Below the pieces are notes generated by a model. The model made no database searches. It had not been told where the DNA came from and saw only the letters and a list, made by a program, of their open reading frames with translations. Below are positions 12,201 to 23,662 of a stretch of 64,000 nt of DNA, piece after piece. Source of the stretch: Knufia peltigerae (Eukaryota > Ascomycota > Eurotiomycetes > Chaetothyriales > Trichomeriaceae); contig JAPDRN010000014.1 in the NCBI GenBank assembly GCA_030247855.1, forward strand, positions 124,001-188,000. Reading direction: 5' to 3'. Position numbers and translations under genes: made by a program. Within the stretch, counting starts at the first letter, position 1, and every line of letters starts with the position of its first letter.

Positions 12201-12464
12201 ACCAAAGGCACCACTGCCACCGTCGCGAATCACTCTTCTCGTATTGGTCGTCAAGAAGCAGAAAAGACTGGCGATCAAGATGGTAGCGATGACGATGAAG
12301 ATGAAGAGGATGAGGAAGAAGATGATGACGACGAGGACCTTGACGATGACGATGACGATGATGAAGAAGATGCAGGAGAAGATTATGTCCGGGAGATTGA
12401 TGATGGTGATATTGACGCCGCATTCGACGGACGGTACGGTGATGATGGTGATGAGGATTGGTAG
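9273..12464 (+). CDS. brf1: Transcription factor IIIB subunit BRF1
   Basis: Single exon, 1063 residues. An N-terminal TFIIB-type zinc ribbon uses C63, C68, C82 and C85, preceded by an unusual Pro/Arg-rich 60-residue extension. Two cyclin-like repeats follow (roughly 120-320), with conserved helices such as SVAVVCLYLACR and VCGAAVILAARMN. The Brf1 homology region with EFDSDEDVSMCLLSEEE sits near residue 580, and FKTRGVYSRRVNYDVLDSIYGI-like sequence near 700 marks its end. The C-terminal third is low complexity: Ser/Arg-rich, Gln runs and a long Asp/Glu tract around 1010-1040. BRF1 joins TBP and BDP1 in TFIIIB and recruits RNA polymerase III to tRNA and 5S genes. Length is well above yeast Brf1 (about 600) because of the disordered tail. 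Confidence 0.95.
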   Translation: MPTLKPPPPKPRAGQHRRAIPRGRIEGLGSPGPVSSIRATTPSFRRASTPSIQRPVGGKVLKCTNPTCPNPHIVESEQGLICDTCGAVALEESGLVSEQGFGETDSGAITALGVRVNENQTHQRTYAPGGALGNAGREPTINRERSEQQARTIMQSYQTLLGVRQAEVDAGLQLFKLAWGYSFVQGRTIDSVAVVCLYLACRRKHEQIQNERRPMYSLMLIDFAEKLNIDVFFLGKMYSDLVRKLYLQSDGSIKGDVSSDLLAMGPEVLVNRFVDELEFDKAHRDKIKMDAIRIVQRMKRDWMSTGRRPSGVCGAAVILAARMNNYRRTTREVVLTAKVTEITINKRLEEFQDTASSRLSVSQFRDNTVLDAQIASDPPAYQRAHNPKPLKKKRGRPRKIPPPEATAEPETGSSVVQETGDGGPPLKRARVDADGYKIPDIPQRPTPIDPALTRTDAGAPAAGPTSDEDPARAPEVRRRKRTFVVPPPSEAELAIESEIEQDIQLAFRDNPELAPNRVQNNDTRPADADRPTPAPLPLPDDGGDALNPLGPHRKDKTPGPRVDSDAGNTGCVSLSPTIRPEEFDSDEDVSMCLLSEEESTIKETIWLAMNGDWIRKNHYKQIKQQLKDDELRARGLDPAKEALKEKLAKGRRKDGTKKPGRRGDVSYLDEQAKAEPGRGDRERSAAESVRKMFKTRGVYSRRVNYDVLDSIYGITGGGDDDDASGESRSASRSQSVASDMPRDAREGSVASSVASTTLGPEGIFRGNSGTSGKNRTKASFAAERRERKRREQSSSQAPRDLREGSNVSDAVRSRSPSEAAPGVETHERVVVKRKREASGSSSEALLAAADEEGRDVETGRTVPRHQGHLSPPATQNPETAPSVGTSSDVPIIASSSSQGPQQQQQRTPPATQSQQGPSPVHADGGIPIVASTQSQGPPGVRVTSDIPAVGSSSVAVQKPRSPSSATTGPTTQVRTGTKGTTATVANHSSRIGRQEAEKTGDQDGSDDDEDEEDEEEDDDDEDLDDDDDDDEEDAGEDYVREIDDGDIDAAFDGRYGDDGDEDW

Positions 12465-13569
12465 TAGATTTTGGTCGGGGGTGTTTTCGGGTTCACTGAA
12501 GTGGTGGTCGACAAACAACAACAAACATGGGACACCAGTGGACACCCCAGGACGACAGTATTGGCGCGCGAAAGAGTCCCCAAAAAACAGTTTCACACAT
12601 GTAACATGTACAGAGTAGACTTGGAAAAATACTACTGCCGTCAGGCGGGTGCAGTACAATGCTAGAGCAGACTCATCACAATGAATCAAAAATTATGACA
12701 CAAACGTACACATACGCAGCACAAGAGTCAAGGGTTTCTTGGATAGATTATCAACTCGGCACTCATTCATTGACGACGTGAAGGAAAAGGATACCTCGAT
12801 AGTGGACTACTCCTACTTTGAACAATCAGATATAGGATCCCCCCTTTCCCCCCCCCTCGTCAGTAGAGAAAATATTCCTGCGCGGGAATCCTTGCGTCCT
12901 TGAAAAGAACAAAAACCACACAAGTTCAGTCCTTCTTCGTTGCCTAGGCCATGCCGGAAATGGATTCTAGGTTTCCTCACTCTCTGTACGGGAGTGTGCA
13001 TGTCTGTGTCGTTTTGGACCGGCATCGGCGGCGGCACCACCACCAGGAGGAGAGGGACTTGGTGAATATGCCCCCATACAGAAGTTGTAGTGGCCAACAA
13101 AAGCACAACCAGAGGTACAACTTACAGTACGTGTTCCCTCTACCGATCGCCGGCACACCTCGTGCAAATAAATAGTTGAAGATGTGAGAGATTCCGTGTT
13201 TCTCGATCAACAACGATGATATATCTCTGGTGCGTATCCGTACGGAGCACCGTAATAACAAACATCCTCCTCTTCCGGTACCCGAATCATGCGTTTGAGA
13301 CTTCCAAAAGACACCAGGGAAACCCCCGACGGTTTTTTCCCTTTCCACCACTGACTTTCAAGAATGAGTTCAGGGGAGACTTGGCTCGTGTATGGTGTCG
13401 CATGAATCCGTGGATCTTTGGCTTTTGAATTCGTTGTACTTTCAATCCTCATTCTCATCCTTCTCGTCAAACTTGTTGACTCGTCAATGATCTCTGCGCA
13501 ATGTTTTGTTGTTCTTTCTGCACACTCCGTACAAGGTCTGCCCTATTTGCGTGTCTCTCATAATATATC
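12465..13569. other. Convergent 3' intergenic region
   Basis: About 1.1 kb between the 3' ends of BRF1 and the small membrane protein gene. A C-rich run lies near 12840-12860. Open frames here are short and without family features. Confidence 0.4.
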
Positions 13570-14051
13570 TCATGTCTGATCTTGCCTCGGTCCTTCGTCC
13601 GATTTCCTCTTTTCCGCGTCCGTGTCCCTTCTCGTACCGCCTCGAGTCGGTGTCGAAGGCGCACTTCCACTCCCGGTGACCAGGTCCACAAAACTCATCC
13701 GCCTCACCCTGTCTCTCAAACTCGGAGCGCGAGGTCGATGCTCACCCCTCGCCCGGCCACCAAAAAAAGGGATCTCGTGGTAGATGACTCGGCCGACGTA
13801 GAGACATGCGTCGTAGAGGATGGCTAGGATCCAAGGGAGGAGATTGATTAAGGCCAGCAACAACTGTTTGATTTCGAAGAGATTGGGTCAGCGAAACTGG
13901 TGGGTAGAGAGAAAAGAAAATGCTCAAAAGGACAGACCAAAAACAAGCAAAGACAGTTCTGGGTCAAGGAGAGGGGACGACTTACAAAACCTCGAATGAT
14001 CCAAGTTTCATAGACGGTCAAATGAGTAGGAAGGATAGAGTACCAAGCCAT
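13570..14051 (-). CDS. Small membrane protein, conserved-looking, unknown function
   Basis: Two exons, 14051-13986 and 13863-13570, with a 122-base intron (donor GTAAGT, acceptor AACAG) that preserves phase 0, giving 119 residues. The first 22 residues (MAWYSILPTHLTVYETWIIR...) run into a strongly hydrophobic stretch at about 20-50 with the motif NLLPWILA and an aromatic/basic edge (RVIYHEIPFFGGRARG). The tail is basic and then Ser/Thr/Gly/Asp-rich. I read one or two membrane helices with a cytosolic tail. I do not recognise the family. The clean splice, the hydrophobic core and the tail argue that it is a real gene although it is short. Confidence 0.6.
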
Positions 14052-15225
14052 CCCTTTCCCACCCTCTTTCTCTCCCTAGAAAGGTGTTTTTTTTGTAAAA
14101 CTCGGTATTATTATTCTTATAGAAAATCCATTCAACCAAGCCAGTCCGTCACTTTCTTTATCGCAAGCTGAAATTCGTCAAACGGCGACAAAAGCCAACA
14201 GTAGATTGGCGTCTCTTTTCCCATTCGCGAGGTTCCCCCCGGTCGTACGGGAAAGGGCGGCAGATAGAAAAGCCGTCGACGTGCGTGTTGAGGAGTAGTG
14301 GTAGATAGAGTGTGAGTTGTCTTGCGAGAAGACGCTTTCTTGGTCGGATAGAAAGGACGATCGGTTTGGACCCGAAGGCATGTGAGAGAATTACTCGAAA
14401 AAGAAGGGCAGGCAATCGACAACTGCAACGTAAGACCTGGCAGGTTCACACAGCCCACACGAAGCAGGATAGAGCCACGAGTACAAACGGGCCTATGCAC
14501 GTCGCGTTGGGTTGCTCAACACGGCTCGGAGTAGAGTACAAGTGTCTCTTCTTCAAGTTTTGTTCCTGAATCAGGAACCTTGAGAACAAGCGAGCGAGCG
14601 AGCGCATGCTTGATTAGCGGGTTCCTCTGCCTATCGAATTTCAGCCTCGTAGCCTTGTCCTGACATCATGGTCCACTGCCCTCCTCTACACTGGTCTGAG
14701 AATGAGGTGCTTTATCAGTGTACAGTACTAGGTATCGCATGTTTACAAGGTTATTCCGTAGAGGAAACATCTTTTTGAACATAATTTTATCATTGATCAT
14801 TCAACAATTGCTCTCATGAGATCTACAACGCCCCCTTTTGAAGCCTAGCATTCCTTATCTGACACACATTGACCTCCCCTGCGTTGTTTCGAAACGATTG
14901 AATAGTAGGAAATAAAAGGGAAACGCATTTTCCTGACCTAACGTAGTATGCGCAAAGCCAACTGTTTTTCGGGTACTTCTCATAGATCTCTTTTTTTGTC
15001 TTCTTCTCGCCCTTTCTTTTTCTTTCCTGCGAATCTGAAAACCCAACAACGAGAATGATGGAAAATACCTGCCCATGCCAGGGAAGTCAACAGGAAATAA
15101 TACCTTTAGTTTAGATCAACGCCACATGATTGATCCGCATTCGTACATGGCTCGCCTGCAAGATAGGTCCGCCCATAAAAAACTCGACATGTTGAAACAA
15201 GATGTTCATGTCCACCGTGATCTCA
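14052..15225. other. Intergenic region
   Basis: About 1.2 kb between the small membrane gene's start and the 3' end of the acidic nuclear-type gene. Pyrimidine-rich stretches are present; no gene is supported. Confidence 0.4.
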
Positions 15226-17111
15226 TCAAATCATTACCTTGCGCCTTTTGGAAGCAGTGGGTGTCGATGCTTCGGGAGTTTGAGGTTGAGTAGGATCCCA
15301 CATTCGTTGCACTGGGGTCACGCCCTTGTAGTGCGAAGAAGTGTAGGGGGACGCGTGATTCTTGCGCCGTCGCTTGTTTGGTGTTGGCGTGGCGAACGGC
15401 GAGTTGAACAATTCGACGTGACCTCGCAGCTTCGGTGTGTTGTCAAGCACAGCAAATCTGGCTTCAGCATCACGTCGGAATGCCATGATATTGTTGCTGA
15501 AGGGCGATGCCTGATTTCTCACCTCGCCTGAAGCAGAGAGCTCGAGCTTGGGGGGCATGAAGATTGGTGAAGTTGGTGCATCACTGTCATCTGTCTCGTC
15601 ATCAAACTTGATCACATCGCGAAGGTCCATCACGTCTTCTCCAGTCTCCACGATAGGGCGAAAGTTCTCCTCCAAATCATCTGGGTCGATGGCAAAATCT
15701 CCAAGCACAAAGTTTGGGTTGGGATAAAATGCTTCAAGAGGTCCGATAGCCTGGCCAAGATTGGCAGGGTCGTTAATGGCAGAGTTGAGACTCGCCAGCA
15801 TGATGTCAGCACCTGGAGCTCCAAGAACGCCAGCATTGGATATGTCAGCATCGCCGGCGTCGCTGTCCTCGATGAGTTCAGCAAAGCCAATGTCCGGGCT
15901 AGACGTCTGCGAAGCTCCATAACGACGAGCAAATTCTTCACCTAGCAGATGTGGGTTTGTCATGAGAATGATCTTTCCTGATGGATCGAGAATGCCAGAG
16001 GTCTTGTTGCCATCGTCGATGAAGATACCACGAGGAGGGCCTCGACGACGAGGCGTCTTCTTCGATGCCTTCTTGGCAGAAGGAGATGTAGATGGTGAAG
16101 ATCCCTTCTGGGGCTCAATATCGTGCTGCGTCGGCTGACGAGGTTGAGTTGGCAGACAGTCATCAGTCAGGTCAGCTACGTTTTGTCAGTCACATATACA
16201 TATGCACAAATGAATGGCAACATACAATCATCGTCGTCGGCCAGACCTATGAATCGCCTCTCTGGAATGCTGGGAACCCCAGATTCTGGAAGTGCTGAAG
16301 GAAGCAATGCACGAGTAATGGTCGGAGACTCTGACATACGCGTCAAGAACAGGCTGGGGTCATTGTCTACGGCGAAATGCACATGGCGCTCGACGCCTGT
16401 ATCACCGCTCTCACTCTGCGATGACGGGTAGCGCTGAATGCTGGCATCGCTGTCATCACCAAAGCCATAAGCGGACAAGCCATCGATCTGGTTCAGAAGA
16501 AAGTCTGCGTCGCTATTGCCTTCTTCCGACAACATGGCAAGCAATTCTTGTTCTTCAAGACGGCCTTCGTCCATTTCAGCATCAGAATCGCTGATATCGT
16601 CAACCGCTTGATAAATGTCATTTTCGTCATCAGAATCAAACACCTGATGCTCGAAGCGTTTGCGGTTTTCTTCTGGTGAAAGCATAGGGTCGTCATCTTC
16701 CTCATAGTAGTCTGCATAGTCACCAAACATGCTGTCGACACTGGGAGCGACAGAGATGTCATCCCTTTCACGAGGTTCTACCTTGCGCCCCGCCCCGTTC
16801 AGTGTGCGAGAACGAGACGGGGCCGAGACAGCTGGCAGATCATCTTCATCATCAGCCTCCTCTTCGTCGCTTTCTTCATCCGAAGCCTCGTCTCCCGTCT
16901 CGGTCCCGAGGTCAGTCAACGATGACTCCGAGGATGTGCTTGCAGTTCGCTTGCGTTTCTTGTTTGTCACTGCTTGTTTGCGCGATGGTTTGTTCTTCTT
17001 TGCATTGGGTGCTTGATATGCATCAACTAGACGTTGCTTGAGATTGGGGAATTTGGGTGTAGCCACCACGGGCTGGCGGCCACGATTGCTGCGGTGGTAG
17101 AGACGAGACAT
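15226..17111 (-). CDS. Acidic/basic low-complexity protein, probably nuclear, unknown function
   Basis: Two exons, 17111-16226 and 16175-15226, with a 50-base intron (donor GTATGT, acceptor CGTAG), 611 residues. The N-terminus is basic (NKKRKRT, an NLS-like cluster), followed by Asp/Glu-rich blocks (EESDEEEADDEDD). Exon 2 opens with another acidic run and then a basic Pro-rich motif, KKTPRRRGPPRGIF, resembling an AT-hook core. The C-terminus contains NKRRRKNH and ends in TASKRRKVMI. The composition fits a chromatin or nucleolar protein; I do not recognise a named family. A GTAATG at the end of the frame could be a donor, so the C-terminus may differ slightly. Confidence 0.72.
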
Positions 17112-18560
17112 GGTTCTTGAGATAGTCGTCGGGGAGGGATAAGAGTAGGTATTAGGAGTTGGTGACGGAGAAGTGAGAAATGTGAGAGATGGGTGAGGGT
17201 GAGAGAGAGAGGTGAGAAGTCGTCCAAAGCACCTTTAGTCGCTATAGACTCGTGGGTGCTTTCTTTGGTTGTGTGCAGTGCAATTTCGAGAGCAGTGATG
17301 TCTAAATGAGCTCCTATGCGGTAGAGCTCCCGAAAGAGATTTGATATCGTAAACGAGGATTTGCTTGGGCTGCCTGGTGAGAAGAGATCGAGAGACCCTC
17401 AGACGGACCGAGGGCCTCCCGAGTCACCTAGAACGCAGCGGAGGCCATGAGCAAAATGTGATCCTCGTACGATATGTTGAAATAATGATACTGGGGCACT
17501 GAATTAAGAATATGGACTGGCTGGACTGGTGGTTGTGGTGGTTTGGGAGTAGGGAAGAGAGAAAAGAAGAGGAGAGGGAAAAAGAGGTTGACATATGAAC
17601 TAGTAGTGAGGGCGAACAGACACTGCAGAACTGCCCCCCACCGCGGCCTTTTGGGGCTTTGCGTAGGGCCCTCACACCGCTATTCTCTGACTATCATTTA
17701 GGACACTACTCTACTACGCTCTCTGGTTCTCAATTGGTTCGCTATTTGCACGGAATATGTTCCTCTACATCCGGTGTCATGTCGGTGACTCGTACAGCAC
17801 TTGACTCGACTCATTTGTGCTCCTTTGGGTGGCATGTTGTTGCTCTCGGGCTCAAATGCAAAAATTTTGGTGGAAAAAAAGTTCCCCGTCCAGAGCGGAA
17901 CTTCATCACGTGCAATCCGGCAATTCCGCCAATGAGAGGAGTGGAAAATCCAAAGTGAGTCAAGGCGCTGAGAGACTAGAGACTCAACGAGTAACGATTG
18001 AATTGTATGGCGTAGTGTACGGAGCACAGTCGAGATAAGGGTCCAATGAAGCCCCTCGCCTGCGCTAAACTTCTGGATAATGAAAATGGTGTACAGCACG
18101 AGTACTCGTACAGGGTACAGGCCACCTACCAGGCCACCTCTAGCCAGTCACCATCCAACATCAGACCAACCATCGTTCGAATGTGGACGAGGCTGACCAT
18201 CCATGCATTGTTCATACCGTCAAAATACATCTGGACAATTAATTATTGAGTCACAAGTTGGCGAGACAGTCCAGCATCATGCTGGCTGGATGATCCGAGT
18301 CAACAATCGACCCCGCCAACCTGAGCCCCTTTCGCCCACCGCCCATCGCCCAGAGCACCCACTGCGTCAATATAACCAGTTGTAAAATCGGAAATCAGAC
18401 CCAAAACACTACAGAATCGTCTCAGTAGCCCAGAGCAACTCCAGTTCTCCACAATCGACTTTCACTCGTCATAATTACACCCTCCAGTTGTTGTCGTCGC
18501 TCGTTAATCGTAACAGGATCGAAAAAGATCGTCGTAGCTCAAGCTTCTTTCTCTTCTCGT
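17112..18560. other. Intergenic region
   Basis: About 1.45 kb between two minus-strand genes; the left part is the promoter of the acidic nuclear-type gene. Only short, unsupported frames are present. Confidence 0.4.
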
Positions 18561-19872
18561 TTAGGGAACCGTGACCGGAGGAACAATTGCCGGATCGACT
18601 GGCCCCTCCGCCACGGCATCTTCCTTCAGAGCTGCTGCCTTTAGAGCCTTAACCTCTTCGACCCCGGCCTTGACTTCTTCGATGGGCGCTCCAGCTGCTG
18701 CTGTTGTAGTTGGAATCGCGCCACCATGTTCGGCTTTGAATTCTGCGTCCATCTTTTCCACTTCTTCTTCTGTCAGATTGCGCTCCTTCTCGAGTCGCAC
18801 TTCTTTTCCTCTCTTGTGACAGTACCAGAAAACGAAGAGCAACACTTTGCCAATGATGTTAGCATCGGGGTCCAACGCCGAAAAGTTGGAAAGAGTGCCA
18901 CTTACCAAATAGTGCCAGCGACCATAGCACGTTGGCTCCCATAAAGGCCGGAAACCTTGCCCGCAAGTAGCCGATGATGGAGCGTAGCATTCCCGCAATC
19001 GCAGCCGGCTTGCCTGTCAATTCTTTGAGCGATGGTGTCTTAAACCCAAGTTTCGAAGCCGCTGCAGCAGCTTTGCCAGCATTTCCCACGTTCATACCAC
19101 TCTTAGAAGCTCTCTCCGCTGCAGCTGCCATGATTTCCGGAGCAAGCCCTTTCGTCATCGTCTCTGGCAACTTTTCAATGAGCTTCTGCAGAAACGCCGG
19201 CAAGGAATTGAACGTCTTTTGCAATTGTCGATCGCCATTCGTCAGAAGCTTTTCCAGATCATCGTAAGCTGTCGGCACTCCGTTGATTAGATCTTTGAAG
19301 ACGAGGTTGAATTTCTGAAGTAGTTCTTGAGTCTCATCACTAATGGAGAAGACGCGATTGTTGATGGCAGCCAGGTTGAGCCTTTCGAGGACAATGGTCA
19401 TGTCCTCCTCTTCTCTCTTGGCTTCCTTGACCTCTTCACTGTCTTCCTCGTCAGCCTTTTTGAGGTTAGCGACAATGTCGTCGAGTCCGGCGGCAGTGGC
19501 TTCACGTCCCTGTTGCCGGATCTCCCGACTGTCGCGTCGAAGCCAGCTCCATGTGGCCTTGGATTTGGAAGGCGCAGATGCGGTGGCATCTGCACTTCCC
19601 ACATCATCCTGAGTCATTAAGGGCTCTTGACTAATCTCATTTGGCGTTTCTGGCAGAGGAATATTCTGAGCGCCATCCATAAGGGCTGTCTGAGCATCCT
19701 TGATCGATGCCATCACATCCGGCCGAGCAGGCAGGGGAGGAGGATTCTCATCAGCAGATGTGAGTCGATCCAGGAATTGTTCATCTTCCTCGGAAAGAAC
19801 AGGAGTCTCGGACGGCTTGGACGTGGCCAAATGGGCCTTGGCCTTGATGTAATTGATATACTGCATAGCCAT
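18561..19872 (-). CDS. C-terminally membrane-anchored protein, unknown function
   Basis: Two exons, 19872-18906 and 18844-18561 (intron 18905-18845, donor GTAAGT), 416 residues. It has a charged N-terminal region with Pro-rich PPPLPARPD, a heptad-like acidic helix (VKEAKREEEDMTIVLERL) and an Ala-rich region. Then comes one hydrophobic segment of about 17 residues formed across the exon junction (VLWSLALFGVLLFVFW), followed by a basic YCHKRGKEVRLEKER and an acidic/Ala-rich tail. This is a single-pass membrane protein with its bulk on one side, most likely cytosolic. The family is not recognised. It shares a divergent promoter region with the Myb-like gene at 20706. Confidence 0.75.
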
Positions 19873-20705
19873 GGTTGGCCAACGATAAACCTACCAAGAA
19901 GGGTTGCAGGAGAAAGGGGACTTAATTACGACAAGGTAGTAAGTAAAGAGAATAGGTATAAAAGAAGAATAGAATAAAGGCTCTTGCGACCGAAATGAGG
20001 TCTATGCAATTCACCTGGATTGAGGATGGTGTAGGAGGAGGAGAAAGAGTGGGAAGAGCGGAATGGTGGTTTGCGCCACGACAACGTCATGGCCACAGTT
20101 CAAGTTTTAGGGACATTTTGTCTGCACTGCCACCACTACAGGCCACATCCCTGCACGGTTGCCAGTATTTAGTCAAACATAATATCATCTTCTGCTAGTC
20201 CTAATGTTACGAGCACATGTTACAGAAAGCGGGTTCACCAATAGAAACATGTAACGAAAGGCGACTGTACTGCAGGCGATAAATTGTTAGAGCCTCGTAT
20301 TTGGCATGACGAGAGAACATCCCCGATATTGTAGATGTTGTAGATATTGTAGATATTGTAGCGACTTGCTGGTAGTGACCAGAGCACGAGGTCGACAAAA
20401 ACCAACTGCTTATGTACCTACCTAGGTCCTGAATGACTCTACAGCGACATTCGAGGTAGTGAAATTAAGGCAAAACATGCAAAGCAGCAGAGGCATCAGA
20501 TGTGGTCACCTCGCACTTCACTGCCCCGTCACCCAACAACAAATATATGTGGCAGCACGCGTTCTCACCGTCAATTTATCACTTTTCTTCTTGAAATCTC
20601 TCTTCTTTGCATCCTCTTCATGACTAGGAACCTCGCGTTGATTTCTCAGCTCCTTCTCTTTCACAACGACATCCAGCATACCTTGATTGTGAACGGAGCG
20701 ACAAC
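19873..20705. other. Divergent intergenic region
   Basis: About 830 bases between divergent genes; contains a small 9-base tandem repeat at 20326-20361. No gene is supported. Confidence 0.45.
20326..20361 (+). repeat. Nine-base tandem repeat, four units
   Basis: Units GATATTGTA, GATGTTGTA, GATATTGTA and GATATTGTA in perfect register. This is an ordinary minisatellite-like slippage tract in the divergent promoter region. Confidence 0.85.
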
Positions 20706-21853
20706 ATGAATCTAGGTGCGCAAGCCATCATTCCTATGAGACCTAGGCCCAAGCCAACCAATTACCCACGCAAACGCGGCATCCCCGTTGTCGTCACAAA
20801 GCAGAGTAAATGTCCACTACCGTACTTTGCTCATCAACAGCTCGATCTCGCGTACTTTCCCCGAGGTAACGTCCTCCTCAACCACGGCAATCTTTGGGTG
20901 TAGGGCTAAAAGTCTTAGATATCGGTCTTCCAGTGGGTCGTCCCAAGGCTGAAAATGGCGACAATGCCGCCTGGGAAGATGACGATAGCGACAATGGTGC
21001 TGATCTCGAATCAGATGCAGGAGAGGCAAGTAAACCGCTCGAGTGTCCGAAAAGGAACCACCCCTTAACAGCTGTTTAGAGACCGGCACGGAAATCCAAA
21101 GCTCGTCGCAAGACTGACTTTATCGGCAGCGATATCAAAGCTGCTGATGTCAAGAGCATGAAGATGCGAGGTGGCCGTCCCGCGATTGCCAAAAAAGTGA
21201 CGGCGGATCTCGACTCGGACGATGAACTGATTGTTCGTATGAAGGAGGCACGTTTCTTGGAGAGAGATATTGCGCAAGCCCTTGTCGACCAAGGCCGCAT
21301 CGCATACAACCCAAAAACCATTGGTACTCGCTGGAGACGCATCAAAGCCAAACTGCAAAAGAGACAGGACGATCTGTTGGATGCAGACTTGACTGACTGG
21401 CATGATGGAGATGTACGTGCGACTCACCTACCACACTTCGACACCAACTGACAAGGCCCTAGGACGATGTTCTACTTCAAGCTGTAATCAAGGCGGATGC
21501 AGAGGTCGACAGACTCAAGGCTGAGATCGATAACCGAAAATGGCGCATGGTAGCTGACTGCATGAAGAACATGAAGGTGAGAGCATTCTGTCGTGCGGCG
21601 TGCTTGGATTAATTTGTATCAGCCTGTCATCAACTTCTCCCAGAATGCCTGTCATTCTAGGTACGACGCGCTCATGGCCGGAAATGCCAAACCTACTCCC
21701 GAGTCTATACCCAACCCAGGCCCTGAAGTTCTGGAGCGGATTCAGTCTCGTATCAACAAAGAAGCTAGACTTGCCAAAGATCAACAACCCGATGTGCAAC
21801 AGGCGAATATCGCAGGCAACGCCTGGAGTTCTCGTCAGCGTCACTATTTTTAG
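20706..21853 (+). CDS. Myb/SANT-like DNA-binding-type protein, five exons
   Basis: Exons 20706-20805, 20934-21025, 21080-21412, 21463-21576 and 21623-21853 give 289 residues. Intron 2 (21026-21079) only keeps frame if its donor is GCAAGT, the accepted GC-AG type; the nearby GTAAAC donor creates a stop. Exon 2 is acidic (WEDDDSDNGADLESD), exon 3 is basic then helical (RARKSKARRK-type, GRPAIAKKV, DDELIVRMKEARFLERDIAQ, GTRWRRIKAKL). A second helical unit in exons 4-5 has W-R-M-V-A and SRYDAL. The two units resemble helix-turn-helix repeats with the aromatic spacing of Myb/SANT proteins. I infer DNA binding; no named orthologue is recognised. Confidence 0.72.
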
Positions 21854-22804
21854 TGAGGTTGCGATCACCCAGTGAACCTTGCGAGATGTGCTGATCAAGG
21901 TGGAAGGAAGGCTCTTGAGCATCGTTGCCATGCATAGATTGATCTAAACGGTGGGTGCGTTGTTGCCATCTTTTCGGGGCCTTGAAATGCCTACAGGAGC
22001 GAGCATTCGATACTTTGAGATTTCCACAGCGAAGAACTGGCGGACAAGAGGGTGCGGCTGGTTACGTTGGCTGGGCCATCTGATGCTACGAGAAGTGGTC
22101 ATTCTGTGTATGTACAGCGCCAAACAATTGAGTCTGGAGGAAGACATCTTCGAATGAGGATGCAGAACCTATGACATGCGGCTGACGCGCTTTTTGGAGA
22201 CTTTCGACGCGTGCACTGAATATTGTGGTCATCTGACCGTGTCAACAATGATGAATCTTGCATCAAGCTAAACGGGGTGTCTTCATCTCTTCCCGTCCCC
22301 CTTCGACTCATACTGTTCCTCCAAGCCCTCGGTAAGATGCACAAGTGCCTGGAATCTGCATGCAGCAGGTCGATCGTGATTCGGCCACGCCGCACCGTTT
22401 GTATGGCTGCCTTCGCCAAGGCTCCCAAGCGCCTGCGCAACGCTCGGTAGGGTATATATTGTATCAGCCTCAGGACCCTTTCCCGCTTCTTCCTCTTCGC
22501 TTCTTCACGCACCGAGCAGGCAAATTCTACACGCTTTTGGTCATCAACTGTCCAAACCCGTCAAGTTCTCTAGTGTGGTCTTCATTGGCTGTCCGGCTTC
22601 TTTCGTCCGAATGAGGCTGGCAGGCGAGGGAGTCATCCTCGAGAACTTCGCAGCTCCGACATCACATGGTCCTTGTGTGTGAATCAAGCGTCAAACCCAG
22701 AAAACCTATCACGCTCTTTACTCCAGTCATAGGTTCTTCAGCCGTTCTTTCTTCCTCTTCCCACCCCGTTCGTTGATTTCAGAGTACTCGACAATCGTTT
22801 TCCC
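21854..22804. other. Intergenic region upstream of the first BTB gene
   Basis: About 950 bases; no supported gene. A TATATA at 22454-22459 is a possible core element some 350 bases before the BTB start. Confidence 0.35.
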
Positions 22805-23662
22805 ATGCGCTCTTTCGACAAGATGTTCAAACGATCATTTAATACCCGCGATGGTCGCATCATCAAGTCGAAACCCATCAAGAATACTTATCCCGAACAT
22901 GTGAAGAGAAAGATGCAGGACACAGTGGACGAAGGCTCGGCGGTGGCAAGGTAGGCAGAAGATCCCGACCAAGCGCAGTTAGTCAATCACTGACACAGAC
23001 CGTCCCTTAGTACACTGACGAGTCCCATCGTTACTCTCGTGGTGGGTCATGAACAGCGTCTTTTCGCCGCTCATGAAGACGTCCTCTGTCATTCCGCCTA
23101 CTTCGCTTCCGCCTTGAAAGGCAACTTTCTGGATGGCGGCTCGAAGCGAGTGGAACTGCCCGACGAAGAACCTGAAATCCTGTCCTGTGTGCTTGAGTTT
23201 CTGTACAAGGGTGACTACTATCCACGCTTGCTGCACAACAAGCGCCGAAACACTTGGGATCTCGAGGATGCAGTGCAGGATCTGAAAAATGGTGGTCGCG
23301 GAAACGCCGCTTCGACAATCTTCATTCCTGACGTGGGCGATATCCTCCGAGATACCGTCATCTACTGCGCTGCCGACAAGTATGGCCTGGAGGAACTGAA
23401 ACGCCTTGCTCTTCGCAAGCAAGGCCTACAGTCCGGAATCCAGGTCGACGTGATCTTACGATCTGCTCGGTACGCGTACCAGAACACGCCGGACACCGAA
23501 TCGCGCCTCCGCGCTCATTACCTTGCTCTGATCATTCGAAGTCGCAAGACTTTCAAGAGGAGTGGAACCATGCAGAAGGAAATGGAGCATGGGGGCAAAT
23601 TGTTTTTCGACCTCTTTGTGGCCATGTGCAACCACATCGACGACATTGTCGAGATCAGGTAA
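22805..23662 (+). CDS. BTB/POZ domain protein
   Basis: Two exons, 22805-22950 and 22999-23662 (48-base intron), 269 residues. After a basic leader, residues from about 58 form a BTB fold: VTLVVGHEQRLFAAHEDVLC, the SAYFASALKGNF helix and LPDEEPEILSCVLEFLYKGDY are the classic signature. A helical tail follows (AADKYGLEELKRLA). BTB proteins form dimers or act as Cullin-3 adaptors; fungi have many such stand-alone copies with unknown partners. The codon before the stop spans a perfect donor (AG|GTAAGA at 23659). Splicing to an acceptor at 23771 would replace the last residue with about 33 others ending at 23871. A related gene lies about 1 kb downstream. Confidence 0.85.

Noticed and set aside
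15960..16163. Arg/His-rich minus-strand frame within the acidic nuclear-type gene
   Set aside because: It is another frame of the real exon 2 of that gene.
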